Shown one piece after another: positions 1 to 5,235 of a DNA stretch of 7,381 nucleotides. This DNA comes from an uncultured Clostridium sp. GTDB lineage: Bacteria; Bacillota_A; Clostridia; TANB77; CAG-508. The stretch's first letter is position 1. Every line of letters starts with the position of its first letter. The position numbers were made by a program, and so were the translations under genes. Location: assembly GCA_947244675.1 (NCBI GenBank), contig CAMXLV010000088.1:1-7381 (forward strand), written 5' to 3'. Below the pieces are notes generated by a model. It worked only from the letters and a program-made list of their open reading frames with translations, made no database searches and had not been told where the DNA came from.

Positions 1-1
1 G

Positions 2-187
2 CTAGAAGCCTTTAGAACCCCACGTATAACGTGGGGTTTTCATTATACAATAAAGCTTTGCAATAATATAACGCAAAGAGTGAATAAAATTAAGCAAGTT
101 CAATTACATGAACAAATAGAACAGGAAAAACCGCAATTTGAAAAAGAGCAAGAAAAGAATAAAAAAGACAAAAGAAAAGCAAGGTAG
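2..187 (+). CDS. Open tail of an unrecognised charged protein (possible 3' end)
   Basis: A frame is open from the window edge to TAG at 185-187. Its last 35 or so codons are rich in Lys, Glu and Gln and end in KKDKRKAR, like the charged coiled-coil tails of many plasmid or transposon mobilisation proteins. That similarity is only compositional, and no motif identifies a family. A strong terminator hairpin (16-40) lies inside the frame, so the upstream part is probably not translated continuously. Either the segment is a gene remnant, or a short ORF begins at GTG 80-82, which has no convincing ribosome site. I do not recognise it. Confidence 0.2.
   Translation, partial: LEAFRTPRITWGFHYTIKLCNNITQRVNKIKQVQLHEQIEQEKPQFEKEQEKNKKDKRKAR
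16..40 (+). terminator. Intrinsic terminator
   Basis: A perfect stem CCCCACG/CGTGGGG (18-24 with 30-36), extended by AA/TT, closes a 5-nt loop and runs into TTTT. It would end a + strand transcript entering from the left. The TAG at 3-5 could be that gene's stop. The T-tract is short, so efficiency is uncertain. Confidence 0.7.
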
Positions 188-214
188 ATTATTCTATCTT
201 GTTTTGTAAATTGA

Positions 215-243
215 TTGAAAAATGTATAAATTTGTGATATTAT
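215..243 (+). promoter_or_regulatory. Sigma-A promoter of the five-gene run, extended -10
   Basis: TTGAAA at 215-220, a 17-nt spacer and TATTAT at 238-243 fit a housekeeping promoter. A TG dinucleotide at 235-236, one base before the -10, gives an extended -10. Transcription should start near 250, leaving a leader of about 47 nt before the ATG at 297. No other promoter is obvious between here and 3169, so it probably serves the whole run. Confidence 0.6.
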
Positions 244-296
244 TTATCTGTAAATTGTATAGGAAATACAAAATATAAAAGTTTGAAGGTGTAAAG

Positions 297-783
297 ATGA
301 TTAAATTAAGATTAGCCAAAAAGGACGATTTAAAACCACTTGCTAAAATTTATAAAGATTTATATTGCAGTTCAATTTTAAATGAAAATTGGACAGAAGA
401 AACAGCTTATAAATTGTTTGATTTCTTTTATACAATCAGATATTTTTATAGTAGCAGAAGAAAATGAAAAAGTTGTAGGTGCTGTAACATCATTAGTTAA
501 ACCATGGCATGATGGTAATCGTTTAATAGAGACAGAAATATTTGTAGATAGAGGTTATCAACATAAAGGTATCGGAAGTAAATTGTTTCAAGAACATTTT
601 AAAATAGCAATGGAAAAACACAATGCAAAAATTATTGAAGCTCATACATATCAAGAGGAAGATGGCTATCCTCTAAATTGGTATAAAAAACAAGGTTATG
701 AGATAATAGATGATTGGTATGTTATAAATGGCAATATAAAAGATGCATATAATTATTTTGAGAAAAATATAAAGGAGGATTAA
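297..783 (+). pseudogene. GNAT-family N-acetyltransferase, frameshifted
   Basis: Two overlapping frames together make one GNAT acetyltransferase (acetyl-CoA-dependent, probably cytosolic) of about 161 residues. The first frame starts at ATG 297, five bases after GAAGGTG, reads MIKLRLAKKDDLKPLAKIY (a typical GNAT first strand and helix) and stops at TGA 465-467. The rest is in the +1 frame, from about 433 to TAA 781-783. It holds the acetyl-CoA-binding motif A, QHKGIG within VDRGYQHKGIGSKLFQEHF, and a late NWYKKQGYE segment typical of motif B. Joining the frames near 435, by dropping one base, gives a smooth FFYTSDIFIVAEE core strand. The substrate is unknown. It is the first gene of the run and overlaps the next gene's ribosome site. 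As read, no full-length protein is made; true mutation, sequence error and programmed +1 shifting are not separable here. Confidence 0.8.
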
Positions 784-785
784 AA

Positions 786-1190
786 ATGGAAGAAACTTTT
801 GAATTTTTAAAGAAAAGGACACAAGTAAATTATGTTTCTACTATAAATGGGAACAAACCAAGTTGCAGACCTTTTGGTGACCCTGTATTATTTGATAATA
901 AAATTTATGTTCTAACCAATAAGCAAAAAAAGGTGTCAAAACGAATAGCAATTAATAATAATGTTTGTATTGTTGCTTATGATGAGGAAAATTGGATTAG
1001 AATAAATTGTCAATTAATTGATGATAGCGATAATATTGATGCAAAGAAAGCAATTATCAATGAATTTGATTGGGCTGAAGAAGCTGGGTATACATTAGAT
1101 AATCCAGATTTTCAAGCACTATATATTGCAAATGCTGATGTAACAATAGCTGATTCTGATGGAAATATAATTTCATCATACAAATTTTAA
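786..1190 (+). CDS. Pyridoxamine 5'-phosphate oxidase family protein (flavin split-barrel fold)
   Basis: A 134-residue protein with the features of small split-barrel flavoproteins. An N-terminal helix (EETFEFLKKRTQVNYVSTI) leads to an NGNKPSCRPFGDPVLFDNKIYVLTN segment at residues 21-45, the usual place for FMN phosphate contacts. KKVSKRIAINNNVCIVAYD (48-66) matches the next strand and helix. Such proteins bind FMN, F420 or haem and reduce small molecules; the true substrate cannot be read from sequence, and real PdxH activity is unlikely at this length. The start is set by AAAGGAGG (773-779) inside the end of the GNAT gene. The GNAT stop lies only two bases before this ATG, so translation is likely coupled. 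It belongs to the same operon. Confidence 0.8.
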   Translation: MEETFEFLKKRTQVNYVSTINGNKPSCRPFGDPVLFDNKIYVLTNKQKKVSKRIAINNNVCIVAYDEENWIRINCQLIDDSDNIDAKKAIINEFDWAEEAGYTLDNPDFQALYIANADVTIADSDGNIISSYKF

Positions 1191-1287
1191 CTAACAAATA
1201 ATATGAAATAAAATGTAATGAAAATAAAGAATATATATTTTTTAAAAGTTGAGAAATGAAAAAATAAAATTGTGGAGGTAGAATATT

Positions 1288-1824
1288 ATGAGTATGTTAT
1301 TTAAACTAACAGACGAAGATGTAGGTGAAGTATCTAAAAGTATGGATAATCCCAGATTAAGATTAGGTGCTAGAGGAATAGTTTTAAGAGAAGATGGCAA
1401 AATTGCAATATTCAATAAAAGTAATAAAAATGAATATAAATTACCAGGTGGTGGAATAGAAGAAAATGAAAAACCAGAAGAAGCTTTTAAAAGAGAAGTA
1501 TTAGAAGAAACTGGTTGCAAAGTTGAAATAATAAAAGAATTAGGCAGTACAGAGGAATATAAAACATTAGATAATTTTAAACAAATCTCTTATGTTTTTG
1601 TAGGAAAAGTCTTAGAAGATACAAAACAATTAAATGTGACACAGAAAGAAAAAGATGAGGGAGCTAGATTAGTATGGGAAACACCTGAAAATGCATTAAA
1701 AGTTATAACAGAATCATATGATAAATTGGTTGCTTCAAAATACGAATCAGTATATCATACAAGATTTATTGCTTTAAGAGATAGAAAAATACTTGAATAT
1801 TATATAAAACATTTTGAACAATAA
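1288..1824 (+). CDS. Nudix hydrolase
   Basis: A 178-residue Nudix protein. A complete Nudix box spans residues 55-77: G55, E61, then R69-E70, E73-E74 and G76, matching G-x5-E-x7-REUxEExGU, with the preceding KLPGGG loop. The glutamates bind the metal for hydrolysis of a nucleoside diphosphate linked to another group. The N-terminal 27 residues lie outside the fold, and the C-terminal 40 (from SYDKLVASKY) form an extra helical part. Substrate is unknown; nucleotide pool cleaning or sugar-nucleotide cleavage are both possible. TGTGGAGG (1271-1278) sits nine bases before ATG 1288; a second ATG at 1294 is too far from it to be preferred. A 97-nt A+T-rich gap separates it from the flavin-fold gene without a clear promoter, so I keep it in the same operon. 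Confidence 0.9.
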   Translation: MSMLFKLTDEDVGEVSKSMDNPRLRLGARGIVLREDGKIAIFNKSNKNEYKLPGGGIEENEKPEEAFKREVLEETGCKVEIIKELGSTEEYKTLDNFKQISYVFVGKVLEDTKQLNVTQKEKDEGARLVWETPENALKVITESYDKLVASKYESVYHTRFIALRDRKILEYYIKHFEQ

Positions 1825-1844
1825 ATTTGAAAGAGTGATAAAAT

Positions 1845-2354
1845 ATGGAAAATGTTATAATTAGAAACATTGAAGAAAAAGATATTCCAAGTGTTGTAGA
1901 TATTCAAATAGATGGGTGGAAATCAGCATATAAAGGAATAGTTGATGACAATATTTTAAAGTCAATGAATAGAAATGCAAAAATTGAAAAAAGGAGAAAT
2001 GACTATAAAGAAAACGGTTTTATAGTTGCAGAATTAAAAAATCAAGTAGTTGGATTTTGCAGATATATCGATAGCAATAAATTTACACAAGATATATCAA
2101 ATATAGATTGCGAATTATTGGCACTATATGTTAAGCCAAAATTAAAATATAATGGTATAGGAACAAAATTATTTCAATTTGTTATAAATGAGTTTAAAAG
2201 CAAAAATAAAACAAAAATGATATTATGGTGTTTAAAAGATAATGCGCCATCTAAAAAATTTTATACTAAAATGGGTGGAAAAATTAGTAAAGAAAGAACC
2301 ATAGAAATAGGAAGAAAAGAATATTTAGAAGTTGGATTTGAATATAGTATCTAA
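1845..2354 (+). CDS. GNAT-family N-acetyltransferase
   Basis: A 169-residue acetyltransferase expected to transfer acetyl from acetyl-CoA to an amine. The start MENVIIRNIEEKDIPSVVDI is a typical GNAT beta1-alpha1. Strand 4 and motif A are ELLALYVKPKLKYNGIGTKLF (90-110), with the pyrophosphate-binding loop at N103-G-I-G106. Motif B follows at 127-145 (LWCLKDNAPSKKFYTKMGG), with N133 and Y140 in the positions usual for this fold; Y140 is the likely general acid. The Q/R usually two residues earlier in the loop is replaced by K101-Y. The DGWKSAYKGI segment near residue 23 resembles the substrate loop of other small GNATs. The substrate is not known. AAGAGTG (1831-1837) is a weak ribosome site seven bases from the ATG, 20 bases after the Nudix stop. 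Confidence 0.88.
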   Translation: MENVIIRNIEEKDIPSVVDIQIDGWKSAYKGIVDDNILKSMNRNAKIEKRRNDYKENGFIVAELKNQVVGFCRYIDSNKFTQDISNIDCELLALYVKPKLKYNGIGTKLFQFVINEFKSKNKTKMILWCLKDNAPSKKFYTKMGGKISKERTIEIGRKEYLEVGFEYSI

Positions 2355-2383
2355 CTACAAAAATACAACAATGGAGAAATATT

Positions 2384-3169
2384 ATGAAAGATTTAAATAA
2401 AGATGATTTATATAAAGTACTAAAAGAACCTACATTAGAAAATTTTAGAGAACTATTACAAAATCATATGGGCGAAGAAGATTATTTAGACTTTAAAAAA
2501 GAATGGGAGTCAAATGAAAAAATGTCAAAGCATATACTAGCAATGGCAAATTCAGGTGGTGGTTGCATTATATTAGGTGTTGAACAAAATGGAGATGGCT
2601 CATTTGGTATATGTGGCTTAAAAAGTTTAAAAGATCCAGCTAAATTAAAAGAAGGAATAAAAGGAATAATCCCTGATTCATTAGAGTATTTAATTAAAGA
2701 TTTTAAATATGAATCTTCTGAGTATAAAGCAATGGAAAATAAAAAATTTCAAATATTAATAATAAAAGATAATCCCAAAAGCTTACCATATGTATGTTGC
2801 AAAGATGGAAATGATATAAAAGATGGAGAAATATATATAAGAACTGGGACTGAAAGTCGAAGAGCTAATAACTACCAAATAGAAAAAATAATAGATAGAA
2901 AGTTAAATGCTTGCAAAATACCAAAAAATAAAGATATTTCACTAGAAAAACATTTGAAGCATTTAAAAATATTATACTCTGAACTTACATATACTACTGA
3001 TACTGGATGGATTTCTAATTTAGCAAAAGCATTAACTGGTATTAGTGGTAATAAAAAAACGGAAAAAAAGGAATTATATCCAAAAGAAGATTACGATGAT
3101 TTTATACTTAAAGTATTAAATAAAAAGAAAAAAAGAATAGAAGAAGAACTTGATATTCAAGACCAATAA
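2384..3169 (+). CDS. AlbA_2 (Schlafen-type) domain protein
   Basis: A 261-residue protein. Residues about 29-175 look like the AlbA_2 putative DNA-binding or Schlafen core. Evidence is an E-x-YLDFKKEW entry motif (32-41), the hallmark HILAMANSGGGCIILGV (50-66), a middle KKFQILIIKDNPKSLPYV strand pair (120-137), and GEIYIRTGTESRRAN (148-162), the usual closing motif. In many AlbA_2 proteins a helicase-like or HATPase-like half follows; here only about 85 lysine-rich residues follow, so this is a stand-alone form. Such domains occur in transcription factors and in anti-phage proteins, but no nuclease or ATPase motif is visible. GGAG (2373-2376) lies seven bases before ATG, 29 bases after the GNAT stop. 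It is last in the operon and has no terminator of its own: the next hairpin is that of the small RNA at 3268-3305. Confidence 0.75.
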   Translation: MKDLNKDDLYKVLKEPTLENFRELLQNHMGEEDYLDFKKEWESNEKMSKHILAMANSGGGCIILGVEQNGDGSFGICGLKSLKDPAKLKEGIKGIIPDSLEYLIKDFKYESSEYKAMENKKFQILIIKDNPKSLPYVCCKDGNDIKDGEIYIRTGTESRRANNYQIEKIIDRKLNACKIPKNKDISLEKHLKHLKILYSELTYTTDTGWISNLAKALTGISGNKKTEKKELYPKEDYDDFILKVLNKKKKRIEEELDIQDQ

Positions 3170-3191
3170 AAATGATAAAAAAAATTAGCAT

Positions 3192-3220
3192 TTGACAAAA
3201 TAAAAAAATGACTGTATAAT
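3192..3220 (+). promoter_or_regulatory. Consensus sigma-A promoter for a short + strand RNA
   Basis: TTGACA at 3192-3197, exactly 17 bases, then TATAAT at 3215-3220: a perfect match to the vegetative consensus. No ORF with a ribosome site follows; instead a terminator hairpin lies about 45 bases past the expected start near 3227. Constitutive strength fits an antisense or antitoxin RNA. Confidence 0.8.
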
Positions 3221-3226
3221 AAAGAT

Positions 3227-3310
3227 AGAAAATGAGTAACACAAAGTGTGTTGCCGAGAATATGTTTAATAAACCATTTCACTCGCCAAAGCAGAATGGT
3301 TTATTTTTAT
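3227..3310 (+). ncRNA. Putative antitoxin small RNA, about 84 nt
   Basis: Bounded by the perfect promoter at 3192-3220 and the terminator at 3268-3310. The RNA would hold two hairpins. The 5' one pairs 3236-3243 with 3247-3254 (GTAACACA/TGTGTTGC, one G-U pair) around a 3-nt AAG loop. The 3' one is the 11-bp terminator with a 16-nt loop that contains CUCG, a YUNR U-turn motif of the type used by antisense RNAs to start kissing contacts. The terminator segment is fully complementary to the 3' end expected for the convergent peptide mRNA. The 5' arm can also pair over 8 bp with that mRNA's leader. The role as antitoxin is inferred from layout only. Confidence 0.55.
3268..3310. terminator. Terminator shared by convergent transcripts
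   Basis: A perfect 11-bp stem AATAAACCATT/AATGGTTTATT (3268-3278 with 3295-3305) with a 16-nt loop. On the + strand it runs into TTATTTTTAT and is a good intrinsic terminator, and it may also end the upstream operon. On the - strand the tail is AAACATATT, so termination there would be weaker and the peptide mRNA may read further. Confidence 0.75.
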
Positions 3311-3353
3311 TGCCTATGAAGTAACCAACAGATGATGATTAACAAGGCAACAT

Positions 3354-3428
3354 TTATGATAGTCTCGTCATTGCTACTAATCCGTAGAAAAGTAGATATG
3401 TAATAATTATTAATGCTGATTCTACCAT
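3354..3428 (-). CDS. 24-residue hydrophobic peptide, candidate type I toxin
   Basis: The minus strand encodes MVESALIIITYLLFYGLVAM followed by TRLS and a stop. Residues 5-20 form a single hydrophobic segment of membrane-helix character, with E3 near the N-terminus and R22 near the C-terminus. Translation signals are strong: AGGAGG (minus strand, 3437-3442) is eight bases before ATG, and an in-frame TAG just upstream fixes the start. Its own promoter (3541-3569) gives a leader of about 105 nt, long for such a short gene and able to fold over the ribosome site. Tiny single-helix membrane peptides opposite a short convergent RNA are the norm for type I toxins of Firmicutes (Fst, TxpA/BsrG, C. 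difficile peptides), but I see no match to those by eye. Toxicity is inference; it could also be a small membrane-protein regulator. Confidence 0.6.
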   Translation of the reverse strand: MVESALIIITYLLFYGLVAMTRLS

Positions 3429-3435
3429 ATTAACC

Positions 3436-3474
3436 ACCTCCTATATTTAATCTCACAAACTAAGTTGTGGAGGT
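3436..3474 (-). promoter_or_regulatory. Possible ribosome-site-sequestering hairpin in the peptide leader
   Basis: In the minus transcript, ACCTCC (opposite 3469-3474) is the exact complement of GGAGGT, the Shine-Dalgarno core (opposite 3436-3441). Between them a nested CACAA/TTGTG stem can form (3454-3458 with 3465-3469, sharing one base with the outer stem). Closing the outer helix would hide the ribosome site, as type I toxin mRNAs commonly do. Not tested by folding. Confidence 0.45.
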
Positions 3475-3540
3475 TTTTGTAAACACTAAGATGTCAAAGG
3501 TGGCAACACACTCCGCTTATTCTCATTTTCTATGTTTACA

Positions 3541-3569
3541 ACTATACAACATTATTAGATAAAATACAA
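3541..3569 (-). promoter_or_regulatory. Promoter of the small-peptide transcript
   Basis: On the minus strand, TTGTAT (3564-3569), a 17-base spacer and TATAGT (3541-3546). The -10 has 5 of 6 consensus bases but the -35 only 3, so it is much weaker than the opposing promoter at 3192. The predicted start near 3534 coincides with the same ATAGAAAATGAG sequence that starts the opposing RNA. Confidence 0.5.
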
Positions 3570-3653
3570 GCGAACAAAACAAATTTTTGAAAAATGTTAT
3601 TTTTGATTTAGCTATTGTAATTTTTATTATTTTATGTTACATTAAATATAGTC

Positions 3654-3688
3654 AAAAAACGAGTTTGCAGATATAATACTTGCAAACT
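3654..3688 (-). terminator. Minus-strand intrinsic terminator
   Basis: AGTTTGCA (3662-3669) pairs perfectly with TGCAAACT (3681-3688) around an 11-nt loop. Read on the minus strand, the stem is followed by CG and six T residues (opposite 3654-3659). It would stop leftward transcription before the small-peptide promoter and so insulate that module. The + strand side has no T-tract. Confidence 0.7.
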
Positions 3689-3729
3689 ATTGATATTACT
3701 ATAATTAAGAGTGGAAAATAGATATTTTT

Positions 3730-3766
3730 TGCCAACTAGATTTCGCAAACGTGTCTAGTTAGGGCA
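3730..3766. other. Stem-loop of unknown function
   Basis: AACTAGA (3734-3740) pairs with TCTAGTT (3754-3760), and TGCC/GGCA (3730-3733 with 3763-3766) extends the stem across a 2-nt bulge. The loop has 13 nt. A T-run precedes it on the + strand, so neither strand has the T-tail needed for termination. Short protein-like stretches are open in several frames but none has a start signal. It could be a dispersed repeat, a recombination site or an RNA element. Confidence 0.4.
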
Positions 3767-3910
3767 CCATATCAAAGAAAAATGGCTTCAAATAAGCAAT
3801 TACAGAGATTAGAAATTGAGTGTACATGCTCTACACACGCTTAGGTCAAAATAAAAATTTTCTTTATCTATATAATTATAAATTATTTTAAAACTCAATA
3901 TCGTTGAAAA

Positions 3911-3996
3911 TTAGACTTGCTTCATTTTATATTCTACGACTTCTGGAAATTTTTTTCCGCTTTTATTTCTTTTTCATTAATTTTAACTAACTTCAT
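3911..3996 (-). pseudogene. Decayed coding scrap
   Basis: The minus strand reads MKLVKINEKEIKAEKNF from ATG 3994-3996, then is best continued one base over as PEVVEYKMKQV before TAA 3911-3913. The unshifted frame stops after QKS. The joined text looks like the N-terminus of a real protein and is cut off after about 28 residues. There is no ribosome site. The family is not recognised, and chance cannot be excluded in such A+T-rich DNA. Confidence 0.25.
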
Positions 3997-4061
3997 ATCT
4001 TTTTCTATTCAATGTATTTAATTATACAATTTTGAATTTTCATAGTTATTATTAAAAAATT

Positions 4062-4090
4062 TTGACAAATTAAAGGTAAAGTATTATAAT
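4062..4090 (+). promoter_or_regulatory. Consensus promoter of the tRNA gene
   Basis: TTGACA (4062-4067), 17 bases, TATAAT (4085-4090): the second perfect sigma-A promoter of the window. The expected start near 4097 leaves a 5' extension of about 22 nt for RNase P to remove. Confidence 0.85.
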
Positions 4091-4118
4091 ACAAATAGGT
4101 TTTAAGTGTATTAAAAAT

Positions 4119-4192
<74 letters not shown>

Positions 4193-4252
4193 CAGACAAA
4201 TTTTGTCGAACTTTAGTAAAAATCATAACCACTCATAAAACGCAATGTCAAC

Positions 4253-4282
4253 AAAAAAATCAACTGCAAAAGTTGATTTTTT
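4253..4282. terminator. Bidirectional terminator between tRNA-Gly and the minus-strand genes
   Basis: AATCAACT (4258-4265) pairs with AGTTGATT (4271-4278) around GCAAA. Flanking A7 and T6 runs extend the stem and provide a T-tail in both directions. It can end the tRNA transcript on the + strand and the transcript of the 4347-5123 gene on the - strand. Confidence 0.85.
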
Positions 4283-4346
4283 CTATTTTATAGAATTTTT
4301 TTGACTAAATAAGTTACTTAGTTGCAAAAGAATGACTAGTACTAAT

Positions 4347-5123
4347 TTATATAACATCATTTAATTTTAAATCTTTTGTTCCAATATATACATCTCTATT
4401 TCCATCTAAAGTATGACATTTTATTATTGTATAATCTTCATAATGATATTCTATACTTCCACCATCTTGATACATACTCCCCCTTATTATACCATTTCTT
4501 TCATCCTCATTTGCCTTTGCAATAATCTCTTCCATTGTTATTCTATTTTCCAATAAAGCCTCTTTTAAAGAATACTCTTTGCCATCAATTCTAATATTTA
4601 CATTTCTGCCATATCCATATATAGTATAATTATATTTATCTGTTTCTGATTTATCTAATATCGTATATATTTTTAAACTTTCCATTGAATTTTTATCATC
4701 GAAAAATATTTCAAAGTCATCTGCTGATTTTAATTCAATTTTTGTTGCCTTTATCTGTGCTGGATAACTTTCCATTATAATACCATCATAAGTTATTTTT
4801 ACATTCGTTCCAACCATATATAGTGCTTCATTGTTTTCACCTAAGCCAACAAAAATCCTATCAGCTGTTTTCTTTTCCTCCTCATCTTCATATGGTTCCA
4901 CTATAATATATGATACATTAGATTCAATAATCTTTCCATAAAATGACTTTTCGTTTTCCTCATTATCTATCGTATCAATAGGATTAGAACTAATATTGTC
5001 AGCTGTAGCTTTAAAGTCTTCACTGTTTTTCATGTTATTTTTAATTAACTCATATCCAACAATTATTCCTACTATCAATACTACAATTAAAATTCCAATA
5101 ATCACCTTCTTATTTTTACCCAT
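4347..5123 (-). CDS. Membrane-anchored protein with DUF3221-like domain
   Basis: A 258-residue protein of unknown function. Residues 1-6 are basic and 7-23 are a continuous hydrophobic segment (VIIGILIVVLIVGIIVG) with no lipobox cysteine, so it is probably an uncleaved anchor with the rest outside the cell. Residues 24-60 are an acidic linker. Residues 61-132 resemble DUF3221 (the YobA group), a small beta-barrel family: FYGKIIESNVSYIIVEP, then TNVKITYDGIIMESYPAQIKATKIEL with the typical ESYPAQI. The C-terminal 110 residues form a second domain with DGKEYSLKEALLENRITMEEI (180-200) and YTIIKCHTLDGNRDVYIG (231-248), which I do not recognise. GGGGG (5128-5132 opposite) four bases before ATG is an atypical ribosome site. 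It is followed by the terminator at 4253-4282. Confidence 0.75.
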   Translation of the reverse strand: MGKNKKVIIGILIVVLIVGIIVGYELIKNNMKNSEDFKATADNISSNPIDTIDNEENEKSFYGKIIESNVSYIIVEPYEDEEEKKTADRIFVGLGENNEALYMVGTNVKITYDGIIMESYPAQIKATKIELKSADDFEIFFDDKNSMESLKIYTILDKSETDKYNYTIYGYGRNVNIRIDGKEYSLKEALLENRITMEEIIAKANEDERNGIIRGSMYQDGGSIEYHYEDYTIIKCHTLDGNRDVYIGTKDLKLNDVI

Positions 5124-5157
5124 TTTTCCCCCTATTTACTTTTTATAACTATTGTAA

Positions 5158-5186
5158 ATCATAGTTCACTCCCATTTCTGACGCAA
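5158..5186 (-). promoter_or_regulatory. Possible promoter of the 4347-5123 gene
   Basis: On the minus strand, TTGCGT (5181-5186), a 17-base spacer and TATGAT (5158-5163). The -10 is good and the -35 weak. It lies in the 112-base gap after the recombinase gene. A small TTCTA/TAGAA dyad (5201-5216) lies just upstream. Confidence 0.4.
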
Positions 5187-5235
5187 TTTTTTGGCATATA
5201 TTCTAGCAAATTAGAACTATAACAAAAATATATTA

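Larger units (their letters stand above)
3225..3533. repeat. Inverted repeat forming the leaders of two convergent transcripts
   Basis: The left arm is 3225-3255 and the right arm 3502-3533. Two blocks match perfectly: ATAGAAAATGAG (3225-3236 against 3522-3533, 12/12) and AGTGTGTTGCC (3245-3255 against 3502-3512, 11/11). The spacers are 8 and 9 bases of different sequence. Both transcripts would therefore start with almost the same RNA sequence. The inner segment of about 246 bp carries the terminator and the peptide gene. Confidence 0.8.
3570..4061. other. Gene-poor, A+T-rich spacer
   Basis: About 490 bases without a credible intact gene. It holds a minus-strand terminator (3654-3688), a stem-loop of unknown role (3730-3766), a short GTGTA/TACAC hairpin near 3830-3846, and a decayed minus-strand coding scrap (3911-3996). 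The remainder is T-rich, low-complexity sequence with no feature I can support. Confidence 0.6.

Noticed and set aside
1191..1287. Possible promoter or attC-like spacer before the Nudix gene
   Set aside because: No -35/-10 pair with proper spacing and no conserved cassette-end repeat; only A+T-rich spacer plus a ribosome site.
1242..1520. 92-codon minus-strand ORF opposite the Nudix gene
   Set aside because: It is antisense to the conserved Nudix box, lacks a ribosome site and has Leu/Ser-rich low-complexity text; it is a shadow frame.
3233..3325. 30-codon + strand ORF starting inside the small RNA (MSNTKCVAEN...)
   Set aside because: There is no ribosome site, only a few leader bases, and the RNA should terminate before its stop; likely chance.
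3491..3562. Short + strand ORF after GTGGAGG at 3467-3473
   Set aside because: The purine run is 17 bases from the ATG and is explained as the anti-ribosome-site strand of the minus transcript leader.
4195..4207. GACAAATTTTGTC palindrome just after the tRNA
   Set aside because: Six-bp arms in A+T-rich sequence, no second copy seen and no T-tail; too weak to call an attachment site.
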